Made by a program: the position numbers and the translations under genes. A DNA stretch of 64,000 nucleotides, from assembly GCA_031425275.1 (NCBI GenBank), contig JANPJA010000091.1:1-64000 (forward strand), in the 5' to 3' direction. How positions within the stretch are numbered: position 1 is the first letter of the stretch; each line of letters starts with the position of its first letter. The notes beneath the pieces are model-generated. The model was not told the origin of the DNA, did not search any database, and worked only from the letters and a program-made list of their open reading frames with translations. The stretch is from JAIVGV01 sp031425275. Its GTDB lineage: Bacteria; Acidobacteriota; Blastocatellia; Pyrinomonadales; Pyrinomonadaceae. This document shows, one piece after another, positions 35,714 through 44,660 of the stretch.

Positions 35714-37282
35714 ATGACGGATGAAACCGAGCGCGCCGCGCCCGTCGAAGGGGCCGCGAATGTAGAGACCGGGGCCGACGCGGCGGCGGAAACTGTGCGT
35801 GCCGTCGGGCCGGAGCCGGCGTCCGTTGAAGTTGAAGCGGCTCGAGTTGAAGCGGCGTCCGTCGAGCCTCAAACGGCGTCCGACCCGCCCCACGCGGCCG
35901 AGGCGATTCAACCGGCAACCGCCGAAGAGATTCATGAACCCCACCCGGCGAAGACTCGCGAAGAAGTAATTCGTCCGGCAGAGATTCGCGAAGTTTCGGG
36001 ACAAACTCCCGGCGACGAGGCGGGGCCGGAGACGCACGCGCCGATGCAGGCGGGACACGCGCCGGTCGTGACGGGCAACACGCGGCTGACGCGGAATCTG
36101 GGGGCGGTGCTGTTCTGGCTGGTGCTGGTGCAGTTCTTCTCGGCCGTGATTTTCTTCGGCGTGTGCGTCAACTGGCCGCTGCCCGTGTGGCTCTCGTACA
36201 GCTTCACGCGGGCCGTGCATTTTTTCGTCGGCTTCATGCTCATCCCGCTCGTCCTCTTCAAGCTCGCGACGACGACTTGGAAGGCCGTGAGCTACTACCT
36301 CGGCCGCCCTCTCTACCAACGCGAGGGGCCGCCGCGCTGGTACAACCGCGCGCTCTCGCCCCTCATGGGCATCGTCTTTCTCGTCGTGTTGTGGAGCGGC
36401 ATCGCGATGTGGGGATCGTACGAGTACTTGTTCCCCATCCCGTTTCTCTATCACGACTACAGCGTCGTCCAGTGGCACCTCTGGTCGTCGGTGTTTCTCG
36501 CCGCGCTCGTCCTCTTCCACATCGTCGCCCACTTCGCGGAGACCTTCCGCAGCCGCGCGCGTAAAAAAGTCGAGGACGTGGCAAGCCCCGAACCCGCGCC
36601 GCTCACGCTCGGGCGGCGGGCGGCCGTCTGGGGCTTCGTCGCGGCGGGCATGGGGCTGGCGGTCAGCGCGGCCCAGTGGCCGTGGCCGCGTCTGTCTTGG
36701 CTCTCGAAGTATCACGACGGGCCGGGGCCGCTCGACTACCCGGTCGTCACCTACTTCGGCCCCGGCACGCGCGTCGATGCGCTCAAGTGGCGGCTGAAGG
36801 TGACGGGCGCGGTCGGGCGCACGTTGGAGTTGAGTTACGAAGACATCCTGCGGCTGCCGTCGGTCGAGGTGAGTCTGCCGCTCCAGTGCGTGCAGGGCTG
36901 GCGGATCGAGCGCGTGTGGCGCGGCGTCCCGCTGAAAAGCTTGTACGAGTTGGCCGGCGCGCGCGAGGGGTTCCGAAGCGTTTACGTCCACTCGGTCTCC
37001 GGCTATCACTTCACCAACCACGCCAAACAGCACCTCCAGCCCGACGCGCTGCTCGTCACGCACGTCGGCGGCGTCGCGCTCTCGGACGAGCACGGGTTCC
37101 CCGTCCGCATCCTCGTGCCGGGACTGCCCGGCCAGAACTGCCCGAAGTGGGTTGACCGGCTGGAAGTGCGGATGGAGGCCGCGCCGCACTACTACAGCCC
37201 CAACTTTTACTCCGAGTACGGCCCGACCGGGGCGCTCACCGAGCCGACGCGCGAGTATCTGAAAAGCGACGGACAGAGTTGA
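35714..37282 (+). CDS. Fusion of cytochrome b561-like membrane domain and molybdopterin oxidoreductase
   Basis: 522 residues from ATG 35714. Residues 1-125 are acidic/low complexity (PVEGAANVETGADAAAE). Residues about 130-300 hold four membrane helices with histidines suited to haem b (YSFTRAVHFFVGFMLIPLVL, QWHLWSSVFLAALVLFHIVA). A fifth hydrophobic segment follows, then a sulfite-oxidase-fold Mo domain (about 350-510) with the Mo-ligand Cys in VSLPLQCVQGWRIERVWRGV, YHFTNHAKQHLQPDALLVTH and LVPGLPGQNCPKWVDRLEV. Single-chain coupling of membrane haem and Moco is like MsrQ-MsrP in one protein. The substrate is unknown. Confidence 0.85.
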   Translation: MTDETERAAPVEGAANVETGADAAAETVRAVGPEPASVEVEAARVEAASVEPQTASDPPHAAEAIQPATAEEIHEPHPAKTREEVIRPAEIREVSGQTPGDEAGPETHAPMQAGHAPVVTGNTRLTRNLGAVLFWLVLVQFFSAVIFFGVCVNWPLPVWLSYSFTRAVHFFVGFMLIPLVLFKLATTTWKAVSYYLGRPLYQREGPPRWYNRALSPLMGIVFLVVLWSGIAMWGSYEYLFPIPFLYHDYSVVQWHLWSSVFLAALVLFHIVAHFAETFRSRARKKVEDVASPEPAPLTLGRRAAVWGFVAAGMGLAVSAAQWPWPRLSWLSKYHDGPGPLDYPVVTYFGPGTRVDALKWRLKVTGAVGRTLELSYEDILRLPSVEVSLPLQCVQGWRIERVWRGVPLKSLYELAGAREGFRSVYVHSVSGYHFTNHAKQHLQPDALLVTHVGGVALSDEHGFPVRILVPGLPGQNCPKWVDRLEVRMEAAPHYYSPNFYSEYGPTGALTEPTREYLKSDGQS

Positions 37283-37475
37283 GCGCGCGGCGATCCGACC
37301 TGATCCGATTTAGTTTGTCGGTTTACGAGAGTCTTAAATTTTACCCGCCCGCCGCTTGCCATCCGCCGGTGGCATTGAGGTTGCTGCCCATGCGTTCGAC
37401 GGCTCGCGCGCGTTCGGTTTGCGTGCGGGACTTGAAACACCAAAACGGCAAACGAACAACAATGGGGGAAATGAG

Positions 37476-37952
37476 ATGAACGCCTTTGAATTGCTAAAGC
37501 AGGATCACCAGACCGTGTCGGGAATTTTCGACGAGCTCGAAGCGGGCGACGCGGCGGCGCGGCGGCAGACGTTCCCGCGTCTCAAGCATGAACTCGACGT
37601 GCACGCGCACATCGAGGAGACCATCTTCTACCCGGCGCTCAAAGAGCGGCCCGAGACGCGCGAACTCGTGGCGGAGGCTTACGACGAGCACGCCGAGGTC
37701 AAGAAGTTGCTCGCGAGTCTCGAACAGGGCTTGGGCGCGGCCGACGGCGACGCATGGCTCGAACAGTTGACGGACTTGCGCGACAGCGTCGAGCATCACG
37801 TCGAGGAGGAGGAGAACGAGTTGTTCCCGAACGCGGAGAAGGCGCTCGGCGCGGAACAGATCGACGCCCTCGGCACGCGGATGAAGGAAGAGAAGGGGCG
37901 GCGGCAGCAGCAGCCGGGAGCGAAGTCGGCGGGCGCGCCGGGCATCCTCTAA
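37476..37952 (+). CDS. Hemerythrin-like (HHE) di-iron protein
   Basis: 158 residues from ATG 37476 with GGGGGAA upstream. Four-helix HHE domain with iron ligands in LLKQDHQTVSGIFDELE, HELDVHAHIEETIFYPALKE, YDEHAEVKKLLASLEQ and SVEHHVEEEENELFPNAEKA. The last 25 residues (GRRQQQPGAKSAGAPGIL) are flexible. Family knowledge: binds O2 or NO, iron or redox sensing. A strong terminator follows, so it is monocistronic. Confidence 0.93.
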   Translation: MNAFELLKQDHQTVSGIFDELEAGDAAARRQTFPRLKHELDVHAHIEETIFYPALKERPETRELVAEAYDEHAEVKKLLASLEQGLGAADGDAWLEQLTDLRDSVEHHVEEEENELFPNAEKALGAEQIDALGTRMKEEKGRRQQQPGAKSAGAPGIL

Positions 37953-37982
37953 GTCCGTCCGGCAAAGTTTAAATCTCGTAGC

Positions 37983-38029
37983 GCGGCGCGGCGTCCCGAT
38001 TGAGCGGACGCCGCGCCGCACGTTTTTTT
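37983..38029 (+). terminator. Rho-independent terminator of the hemerythrin gene
   Basis: Perfect 13-bp GC stem (37983-37995 with 38007-38019), 11-nt loop, then a seven-T run at 38023-38029. Confidence 0.95.
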
Positions 38030-38179
38030 GCGTTTCCGCGCGGCGGCAACTACTATCGGAAAGGTAAGACAACCCCGCACCACCCGTCACGACATCAAAG
38101 CCCCGCCGCCGTTCGCGCTCCCTAGAGACGGCAGAGACGGCGCGTTTTTTTAACGGCATCAATCACCCTCGGAGGCTTC

Positions 38180-39889
38180 ATGCAGATTTTCCGGCCGCTC
38201 GTCCTCGCCCTGCTCCTCGTCCTATCGACTCAGCTCCGCCCCTCCGTGACGACCGCGCAAGGCCGACAGTCGCCCGGCACGGCCGCGTCGCGGGCCGCGA
38301 AGCTGTCCGCCCCGACGCTCGACGCCGCCAAGCGCATCACCGCCGAACAACTGCGCGTGCACCTGACCGTCGTCGCCTCCGACGCGATGGAGGGGCGCGC
38401 CACGCCCTCGCGCGGGCTCGACGCGACGGCCGACTATCTCGCCGCGCATCTCAAGCGGCTCGGCCTCAAGCCGGCCGGTGACGGCGGCACGTACTTTCAG
38501 CGCATCGCGCTCGGCCGCGGCCGCGTCGATCAGACCCGCACGACGTTCGAGCTAAACAACGGGCCGCTCAAGTTCGGCGAAGACTTTCTCACGGCGCGCG
38601 CGGCGGGCGCGGCCGAGGGCGCGGTCGCCTACGTCGGCCACGGGTGGGTCTTTAAGTCGAAAAATATCGACGCCTATCAGGGCTTGGACGTGCGCGACAA
38701 AATCCTCGTCGTCTCCGGCACGGGTTTGCCGAAAGGCGTCTCGCAGCGCGACCTGCGCGCGACCAAGCCCGGCGAGGACTGGGAGGACGCCGACGCCTAC
38801 GCGCGGCGCAACGGGGCGCGCGGCATCATCCGCATCCCCAACTCGCGCAACCTCGAACGCTGGTGGCGCTTCATGCGCAACGCGGCGGACGGCGGCCAAT
38901 TCCGCCCCGTGCATCTCGCGGCCGACGCGGAAGACGAGGAGGACGGCCCGAACAACACCCCGCCGCTCCCGACCGTCTATCCTTCCGCACGGCTGCTCGA
39001 CGCGCTCTTCGCGGGCGAGGGGCTGACGGGCGCGGACGCGCTCAAGGCGGCGCAGGCGAATGAACCGGCCGCGGCCTTCGCCCTCTCGCCGCAAAAGCGC
39101 GCGAAGTTCACCGTCGCCCTCGACGCCGAGACGGTCTCGACGCAAAACGTGGTCGCCACGCTCGAAGGCTCCGACTCCGCGCTCAAGTCGGAGTACGTCG
39201 CCCTCGGCGCGCACTACGACCACGTCGGGCGCGGGGTCGCCGTCAACGGCGATAACCTCTACAACGGCGCGGACGACGACGGCTCGGGCACGGTCGCCGT
39301 GCTCGCTCTGGCCGAGGCATTTGTGAAGGGGCCGCGCCCGCGCCGCTCCGTCCTCTTCGTCTGGCACGCCGGCGAGGAGCACGGGCTGTGGGGGTCGGAC
39401 TACTTCACGCGCTTCCCCACCGTCCCGGTCGAGCGGATCGTCGCGCAGCTCAACATGGACATGATCGGCCGGAGCAAGCAGCCGGGCGACACAAGCGCGG
39501 CCAACCGTTACCTGTCGGGGCCGGACGAAATCTACGTCATCGGCTCGAAGCTGATGAGCACGGAGCTGGGGGCCTTGAGCGAGCGCGTCAACCGCTCGTA
39601 CCTCGGCCTCTCCTTCAACTACCGCTATGACGAGCCGAATGATCCGGAGCAACTCTTCTCCCGCTCCGACCACTTCAACTACGCGCGCCGCGGCATCCCC
39701 ATCATCTTCTACTTCGACGGCGTCCACGAGGACTACCACCAGCCCTCGGACACGGTGGACAAGATCGACTTCCGCAAGCTGGAGCGCGTCACGCGCACGA
39801 TCTTCGTCACCGCCGCGGAGATCGCCAACGCCCCCGCGCGCCCGCTCATCGACAAACAACTCCCGCGCGAGCTGACCGGGGGCAGGTGA
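38180..39889 (+). CDS. Secreted M28 family zinc aminopeptidase with PA domain
   Basis: 569 residues from ATG 38180. Signal peptide at 1-27 (RPLVLALLLVLSTQLRPSV). A PA insert lies at about residues 130-280. The M28 catalytic domain has all five zinc ligands: LGAHYDHVG, YNGADDDGSGT, WHAGEEHGLWG with the Glu base, LNMDMIGR, and EDYHQPSDTVDKI. It probably cleaves peptides in the periplasm or outside. Length fits the PA-M28 subgroup. Confidence 0.95.
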   Translation: MQIFRPLVLALLLVLSTQLRPSVTTAQGRQSPGTAASRAAKLSAPTLDAAKRITAEQLRVHLTVVASDAMEGRATPSRGLDATADYLAAHLKRLGLKPAGDGGTYFQRIALGRGRVDQTRTTFELNNGPLKFGEDFLTARAAGAAEGAVAYVGHGWVFKSKNIDAYQGLDVRDKILVVSGTGLPKGVSQRDLRATKPGEDWEDADAYARRNGARGIIRIPNSRNLERWWRFMRNAADGGQFRPVHLAADAEDEEDGPNNTPPLPTVYPSARLLDALFAGEGLTGADALKAAQANEPAAAFALSPQKRAKFTVALDAETVSTQNVVATLEGSDSALKSEYVALGAHYDHVGRGVAVNGDNLYNGADDDGSGTVAVLALAEAFVKGPRPRRSVLFVWHAGEEHGLWGSDYFTRFPTVPVERIVAQLNMDMIGRSKQPGDTSAANRYLSGPDEIYVIGSKLMSTELGALSERVNRSYLGLSFNYRYDEPNDPEQLFSRSDHFNYARRGIPIIFYFDGVHEDYHQPSDTVDKIDFRKLERVTRTIFVTAAEIANAPARPLIDKQLPRELTGGR

Positions 39890-39900
39890 AGCAACCGATG

Positions 39901-39977
39901 AAGTCGGAACGAAGAACGCGGAAGGCGTGATCATTCGAGTTGAATGATCACGCCTTCCGCGTTCTCCGTTCCGACTT
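39901..39977. terminator. Bidirectional terminator hairpin between M28 gene and tRNA operon
   Basis: Perfect 23-bp stem (39914-39936 with 39942-39964), extended outward by AAGTCGGAAC/GTTCCGACTT (39901-39910, 39968-39977). It lies 12 bp after the peptidase stop and 17 bp beyond the end of the convergent tRNA cluster. Confidence 0.75.
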
Positions 39978-39993
39978 ACGGACTTACCTTTGA

Positions 39994-40067
<74 letters not shown>

Positions 40068-40122
40068 ATGACCGACCCGATGGCCCCGAATGTCTCGAAC
40101 CTACGACTACTGCTGCTGTAAA

Positions 40123-40195
40123 TGGATCGGGTGGGGCTCGAACCCACGACCCACGGATTAAGAGTCCGTTGCTCTACCAACTGAGCTACCGATCC
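40123..40195 (-). tRNA. tRNA-Lys (anticodon CTT)
   Basis: Acceptor GGATCGG with CCGATCC, D-arm AGCTCAGTTGGTAGAGC, anticodon stem ACGGA/TCCGT with loop CTCTTAA (CTT), T-loop TTCGAGC. CCA is not encoded. Confidence 0.95.
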
Positions 40196-40247
40196 GAAGC
40201 CTTGAGCGACCCCTGTAACTGTCAGCCACAGGGGTCGCATGGTTAAG

Positions 40248-40324
<77 letters not shown>

Positions 40325-40336
40325 GAATTTTCCAAG

Positions 40337-40410
40337 TAGCGCGTACGGGACTCGAACCCGTGGTCTCCGCCTTGAGAGGGCGGCGTGTTAGCCGACTACA
40401 CCAACGCGCC
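40337..40410 (-). tRNA. tRNA-Glu (anticodon CTC)
   Basis: Acceptor GGCGCGT with ACGCGCT (one G-U), anticodon stem CCGCC/GGCGG with loop CTCTCAA (CTC), T-loop TTCGAGT. First gene of the cluster; GGTATAAAG 36-44 bases upstream may be the -10 region. Confidence 0.94.
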
Positions 40411-40989
40411 AAACACCGACACCGATGCCGAAGGGGGGACTTTATACCCCTGCGTATATAGTGCAAGGATTGAAAATATTCCTATGCGTATATTTGAAGG
40501 GCTGTTTCCGTCCACTACCATTCACTGCTGTCTGCCCTTTTGAATACTGATCTCGGATCAATATTCGTAGCCCTTCGAACACCCGCAAGCAATTGACGAT
40601 TATAACTATACTTTGCCATATTTATCAACACGATGAGAGAGATTAAACGGCCGGCACGCAACGCATCGAGCGGAACAACCTGACTGTTCGCACCCGTTTG
40701 AAGCGGTGGCAGCGACGCACGATCTGGTTTTCCAAGAGCGATGACATGGCCGAGGCGGTGGTCAAGCTGTTCTTTCATCACCGACATTATCCACATCATA
40801 AATTCTGAATCACTACCAACAAACTGAAGTTTGAACTCTAATCATTTACGAGACCGCTTCTAGTAGGGCATACTACCGCCCTATTATTCGCATTGAATTC
40901 TTACTTCACAGACATTACGCTTCGAGCGTCGAGAATTAGAGCAAGACCTGACGGGCGGGCGACAATCTAGCCACGGAAGGCGGTACGCT
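40411..40989. other. Low-GC spacer at the core/accessory border
   Basis: About 580 bp visibly poorer in G+C than either side. It separates the tRNA cluster from the Septu-like genes. The only open frame of any size is 40515-40799 on the minus strand (94 codons, MSVMKEQLDHRLGHVIALGK), with no recognised family, no clear ribosome site and no neighbour to support it; I do not call it a gene. No inverted repeat or attachment site was found by eye. Confidence 0.6.
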
Positions 40990-42558
40990 TTGTACATCAA
41001 ATCAATTCGCATTGAGAATCTGCGCTGTTTCCAGCAGGCCGAGCTTGAGTTTCAGTACCCGGGCAAGGTGAACAAAAGCGGGTCGCCGAAGTGGCCGAAC
41101 GTCAACCTGCTGCTCGGCAACAACGGCAAGGGCAAGACGAGTATACTCAAGGCCATCGCGCTCGCCGTCCTCTCACCGATCATGCCCCAATCGGGCTACC
41201 TGCCCTACCGTCTCGTGCGACGCACGGGCACCAAGTCGCCCCAGCCGACCGCGACCGACATCCGAGCCGAGGTCTTACTCCACGCGCAGGACTTGGACGT
41301 GAAGAAACTGAAGGAGCCGCGCGCGGAGCCGATGTCGATTCAGATCATCCGCAACGAGGATGTCGAGATCATGTCGTCCAGTGCGTTACCGACGCACGGT
41401 CAATTGGGGAAGACGGGCGGCGTCTGGGATGGCATGTTCAGCAACAAGTCCCCGGCGTTCCTCGTCGTCGGTTACGGCGCCTCGCGCAGGGTCGAGGACG
41501 CGCACAGTTTCGACGAGGCCGCGCGTTCCAAGACCCGGCTGCTGCGCTACGAGCGGGTCGCGGGACTCTTCGAAGGTCAAGTCTCGCTGCGCCCGCTCAT
41601 CCAGTGGCTTCCCTCTTTAGTTACTCGGAACCCCGGACGACACAAGCAGGTCGTCAACCTCATCAACCGGCTGCTGCCGGAGGGGGCGGTCTTCACTGGC
41701 AAACATGAGGAGGGCGACTACCTGTTCAATGTTAACAGCGTGCTCACCCCGCTCGGCGCGCTCTCGGACGGCTACCGCGCCTACATCGGTTGGATCACCG
41801 ACTTGCTCTACCACATCTGCATGGGCGCGCCGAGCGGGGCGAAGCTCGTCGATAATTACGGCATCGTCCTCGTCGATGAGATAGACCTGCACCTCCACCC
41901 GGAATGGCAACGCTCAGTTGTGGGGACGCTGGCGAGCGCACTGCCGAACATTCAGTTCGTCTTCACCACCCACAGCCCTATCGTCGCCGGTTCGCTCAAT
42001 AAAGAGAACATCTACGTCACGGACGGCGACTCGTCCGGCGCGTCAATCGTCCGCCAGTACGACGAACGTATCTACGGCCTTGATGCCGAAGAGGTGTTGC
42101 TCAGCTCCTACTTCAACTTGAAGACGACGCGCGCCTCCGGCTTCACGGACGAGTTGCGCGATCTTTCGACGCAGGCCGGGCACGGCGACATCAAGGCGGC
42201 GCTGAGCCTCATGGAGAAGATGTCGGGGCAGAAGATCGGCGGGGCGAACGGCGGCGGCGAGCCGGCTGTCCCGCGGCCCCGCGCCGGGAAGGAGAAGGCC
42301 GCCGTCGATAGCCGCTTCAAGCTCGTCGCCGAGGCGATGGACGCCGAACAAAGCGGGGCTAGAGAGTCAGCCGTCACCGCGGCGGTCGGCGCGGCGAAAG
42401 GTGTGACGGTCTCAGCCGGCTCAGCCGCTCGCCGCCCGTCCGGCGGGGCATCTAAATCAGTCAAGTCCGCGGCAAAGAAGTCGGCCGCGAAAAAGTCGGC
42501 GGTAAAGAAGTCGGGCGGGAAGAAGGCTGTTGCGAAGAAGTCGGGAGGCAGGAGGTAA
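40990..42558 (+). CDS. Septu-like AAA/ABC-type ATPase (PtuA-like) with histone H1-like tail
   Basis: 522 residues, TTG start at 40990 with GGAAGGCGG upstream, giving the typical beginning YIKSIRIENLRCFQQAEL. Walker A LLGNNGKGKTSILKAIA (about 40-56), signature-like ALSDGYRAYIGWI, Walker B GIVLVDEIDLHLHPEWQ (about 295-310), and the H-loop VFTTHSPIVAG. These are the SMC/ABC-like AAA_21 features of PtuA-type defence ATPases. Residues about 470-522 are an AKKS/VKKS repeat tail rich in lysine (KSAAKKSAAKKSAVKKSGGK), resembling histone H1-like DNA-binding tails and not usual in PtuA. The downstream HNH nuclease gene is 9 bp away. Confidence 0.85.
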   Translation: MYIKSIRIENLRCFQQAELEFQYPGKVNKSGSPKWPNVNLLLGNNGKGKTSILKAIALAVLSPIMPQSGYLPYRLVRRTGTKSPQPTATDIRAEVLLHAQDLDVKKLKEPRAEPMSIQIIRNEDVEIMSSSALPTHGQLGKTGGVWDGMFSNKSPAFLVVGYGASRRVEDAHSFDEAARSKTRLLRYERVAGLFEGQVSLRPLIQWLPSLVTRNPGRHKQVVNLINRLLPEGAVFTGKHEEGDYLFNVNSVLTPLGALSDGYRAYIGWITDLLYHICMGAPSGAKLVDNYGIVLVDEIDLHLHPEWQRSVVGTLASALPNIQFVFTTHSPIVAGSLNKENIYVTDGDSSGASIVRQYDERIYGLDAEEVLLSSYFNLKTTRASGFTDELRDLSTQAGHGDIKAALSLMEKMSGQKIGGANGGGEPAVPRPRAGKEKAAVDSRFKLVAEAMDAEQSGARESAVTAAVGAAKGVTVSAGSAARRPSGGASKSVKSAAKKSAAKKSAVKKSGGKKAVAKKSGGRR

Positions 42559-42567
42559 GCTCAGGGT

Positions 42568-43461
42568 ATGATTCGCTATCCCCTCACTCGCGAGGAACTC
42601 GAAAGTCTAATCGACCAAGCGAACTCGACGTGGCTCCAGCGGGCGCGTGATAAGACGAAAGCGTTTCGCAGGCTCCGCGACTACAGCGAGCCGTCGGCGT
42701 CTTGGAGCGACATCAAGGAAGTCTTTCTCAAGCTCCAGAACGACAAGTGCGCCTACTGCGAGCGGCAGCTCGGCGAGAAGTCTTACGGCAAGAAAGAGCA
42801 CGACATCGAGCACTACCGACCGAAGAACGCCGTCAAGGTCTGGCCCACCGACCGCATCAGGGAGGAGCGGAAGCTCAACTATGCGTTCCAGACCGGGAAG
42901 AAGACCGCGAAGGGCTACTACCTGCTCGCCTACAACCCGCTCAATTACGCGACGGCCTGCTCCAGTTGCAACTCGTCGCTCAAGTCCAGCTTCTTCCCCA
43001 TCGCGGGCAAGAAGCGGGTCACGGCCACGGATGACTTCGAGAAGTTGCGAACCGAGGAGCCTTTCCTGCTTTTCCCAGTCGGCGAACTCGACAACGACAA
43101 CCCGGAGGATCTGCTGACCTTCATCGGCACGACCCCCGTCCCCAAGGCGCAGGAACAGGACGGCGCGCGGTACTGGCGGGCGAGGATGACCATCGATTTC
43201 TTCGACCTCGCCGTCCGCGACGACTTGGTGCGCGAGCGGTCGCGCATCATCATCGCCATCTGGACTGCGTTCAGGCTGATGCAAATTCCCGGCTCCACGC
43301 CCGATGACGTGGCGGACGCGCAGAGGCTCATCATCGCCGCGACCTCGCCGTCGAGTCCACACACAAACTGCGCGCGCGCCTTCTACTCACTCTGCCAGAC
43401 GGACATCAACACCGCCCGCGATTGCAAGGATCGGGCGCAGGCGATTGCCGGCAACAAGTAA
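42568..43461 (+). CDS. HNH endonuclease (PtuB-like, TIGR02646-type)
   Basis: 297 residues from ATG 42568; the AGGAGG ribosome site overlaps the 3' end of the ATPase gene, so the two are coupled. HNH/beta-beta-alpha-metal core: NDKCAYCERQLGEKSYGKKE, the catalytic HDIEHYRPKNAVK, and LLAYNPLNYATACSSCNSSL with the second zinc CXXC. The helical C-terminal part (about 170-297) carries no other recognised domain. Pairing with an SMC-like ATPase is the Septu (PtuA-PtuB) arrangement, known as antiphage defence and also as the effector pair of some retrons. No reverse transcriptase lies nearby. Confidence 0.85.
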   Translation: MIRYPLTREELESLIDQANSTWLQRARDKTKAFRRLRDYSEPSASWSDIKEVFLKLQNDKCAYCERQLGEKSYGKKEHDIEHYRPKNAVKVWPTDRIREERKLNYAFQTGKKTAKGYYLLAYNPLNYATACSSCNSSLKSSFFPIAGKKRVTATDDFEKLRTEEPFLLFPVGELDNDNPEDLLTFIGTTPVPKAQEQDGARYWRARMTIDFFDLAVRDDLVRERSRIIIAIWTAFRLMQIPGSTPDDVADAQRLIIAATSPSSPHTNCARAFYSLCQTDINTARDCKDRAQAIAGNK

Positions 43462-43536
43462 GGCTCGTCAGAGGCGAGCGTCCGCGCCCCTCCGCGCTTA
43501 ACCCCTTTACGCGCGGTAGCCGAAAGGCATTTATTT

Positions 43537-43732
43537 ATGACGACCAACTCGCCTCCTCCCGCGCCGGGCGCGTCCCCACAAGCCGCGCCGAGTCCACCCG
43601 CCGCCGCGCCGTTCTGAGACATCGCGCGCTCGCTCTCCGGCGGCGGCTACCGCGCCACCGCTTACCATCTGGGCGTGCTCGACCTGCTCGACGAACTCGG
43701 CCTCCTGAAAAACGTGACCATGCTCTCGACCG
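43537..43732 (+). pseudogene. Patatin-like phospholipase, N-terminal fragment
   Basis: ATG 43537 opens a Pro/Ala-rich leader (TNSPPPAPGASPQAAPSPP) that meets a TGA at 43615-43617. In the same frame beyond it comes DIARSLSGGGYRATAYHLGV then LDLLDELGLLKNVTMLSTV, the glycine-rich oxyanion loop and first helices of patatin-like lipases. The sequence switches to transposase coding at about 43733, just before the expected GXSXG nucleophile. Both a nonsense codon and an insertion thus inactivate it. Confidence 0.8.
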
Positions 43733-44547
43733 TTCAAAGATTTACGCCCCGCGGAGTTCAAGCGCTACTGCGAGGTCGAACCGGATACATTCCAACGCAT
43801 GGTCGAACTCGTTTCCAAGCGGCTGACCAGGACGCGGCGTAAAACGGGACGCCCGCCCAAGCTCACCGTCGAAGACCAAGTCTTGTTGACCTTAGAGTAT
43901 TGGCGCGAGTACCGCACGCTCTTCCACCTCGCCACGAGTTGGGGACTGCATGAGTCGAACGTCTGCCGCGTCATCCGGCGCGTGGAAGACATTTTGACGA
44001 AGAGCCGGGCGTTTCGCTTGCCGGGTAAGAAAGTGTTGCGGCCTACAGACCACCAAATCGAGTTCGTCGTCGTGGATGTCGCCGAAACTCCGATAGAACG
44101 CCCGAAGAAAAGCAGCAAGCCTACTACTGCGGCAAAAAGAAGTGCCACACCGTAAAGAGCCAGATCGTCGTTAACGGGCGCACCCGGCAAGTTATCTGCA
44201 CCCGTCATGGGCGCGGCCCCGTCCATGACTTCGCCCTCCATCAGCGCAGCAACCTTGGGCTGCATGAGAGCCTTGAGGTGCTGGCCGACAGCGGCTATCA
44301 AGGCTTACAGAAGCTGCATGAACGGAGCCGGACGCCGCGCGAGAAGCCGCGGAAGTCCGAGCTGACCGACGAGCAGAGGCACAGCAACCGGGAGTTAGCT
44401 CGTCGCCGGGTCGTGGTCGAGCACGTCATCCGCAGCTTGAGAATCTTCCGCATCCTCGCCGAGCGGTATCGCAACCGGAGGCAGCGTTTCCCGTTGCGCT
44501 TCAACTTGATCGCCGGACTGTACGACTATGAACTCGGCCTCGGCTAA
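43733..44547 (+). pseudogene. IS5-family DDE transposase, truncated and frameshifted
   Basis: The frame reads FKDLRPAEFKRYCEVEPDTF, then a helix-turn-helix (TGRPPKLTVEDQVLLTLEYW, LHESNVCRVIRRVEDIL). At 44102-44113 the reading changes by -1: restoring one A gives ERPKKKQQAYYCGKKKCHTV, the family consensus. The second half then runs to LIAGLYDYELGLG (stop 44545-44547) with the HDFALH and VLADSGYQG blocks. A lost base in an A run explains the shift better than a slippery site, since the run is only four A. Active protein is not expected. Confidence 0.8.
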
Positions 44548-44660
44548 TCACCAGACCTCTTGCAAAAGTCATCTTGACTGGATGCAAAAGCCAATGATTT
44601 AGGGGTCGGCATCTTCGACGAATCCGACTTTTGCAAGAGGTCTACTTTCGCAAGAGGTCT
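43733..44660 (+). mobile_element. 5'-truncated IS5-family element
   Basis: The transposase coding begins directly at the patatin junction without start codon or left terminal repeat. The right end has three related 17-18-bp ends: AGACCTCTTGCAAAAGTC (44553-44570), its inverse GACTTTTGCAAGAGGTCT (44626-44643) and again ACTTTCGCAAGAGGTCT (44644-44660). The last two are in tandem. The left copy of this end is not present upstream, so the left end is deleted and the element is likely immobile. Confidence 0.75.

Noticed and set aside
35684..37189. A 500-codon open frame antisense to the molybdopterin fusion gene (and similar ones opposite the kinase at 26881-28806 and the FG-GAP gene at 2901-3863)
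   Set aside because: They are rich in Arg, Val, Asp and Glu without domains, lack ribosome sites and mirror well-supported genes. High GC removes stops from the opposite strand.
40515..40799. A 94-codon minus-strand gene
   Set aside because: No family, ribosome site or conserved context; composition follows the AT-richer spacer. Kept only as a remark in the spacer entry.
40411..40989. Integration of an island at the tRNA-Glu gene
   Set aside because: The 5' end of the tRNA faces the accessory region, whereas integrases use the 3' end; no integrase and no repeated tRNA end were found.
40990..43461. Retron using a PtuA-PtuB effector pair
   Set aside because: No reverse transcriptase gene and no msr/msd-like inverted repeat lie next to the pair.
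43799..44155. A functional stand-alone IS5 OrfA with programmed frameshift
   Set aside because: The A run at the shift point is too short and not in slippery phase, and the left end and start codon of the element are missing; decay is simpler.
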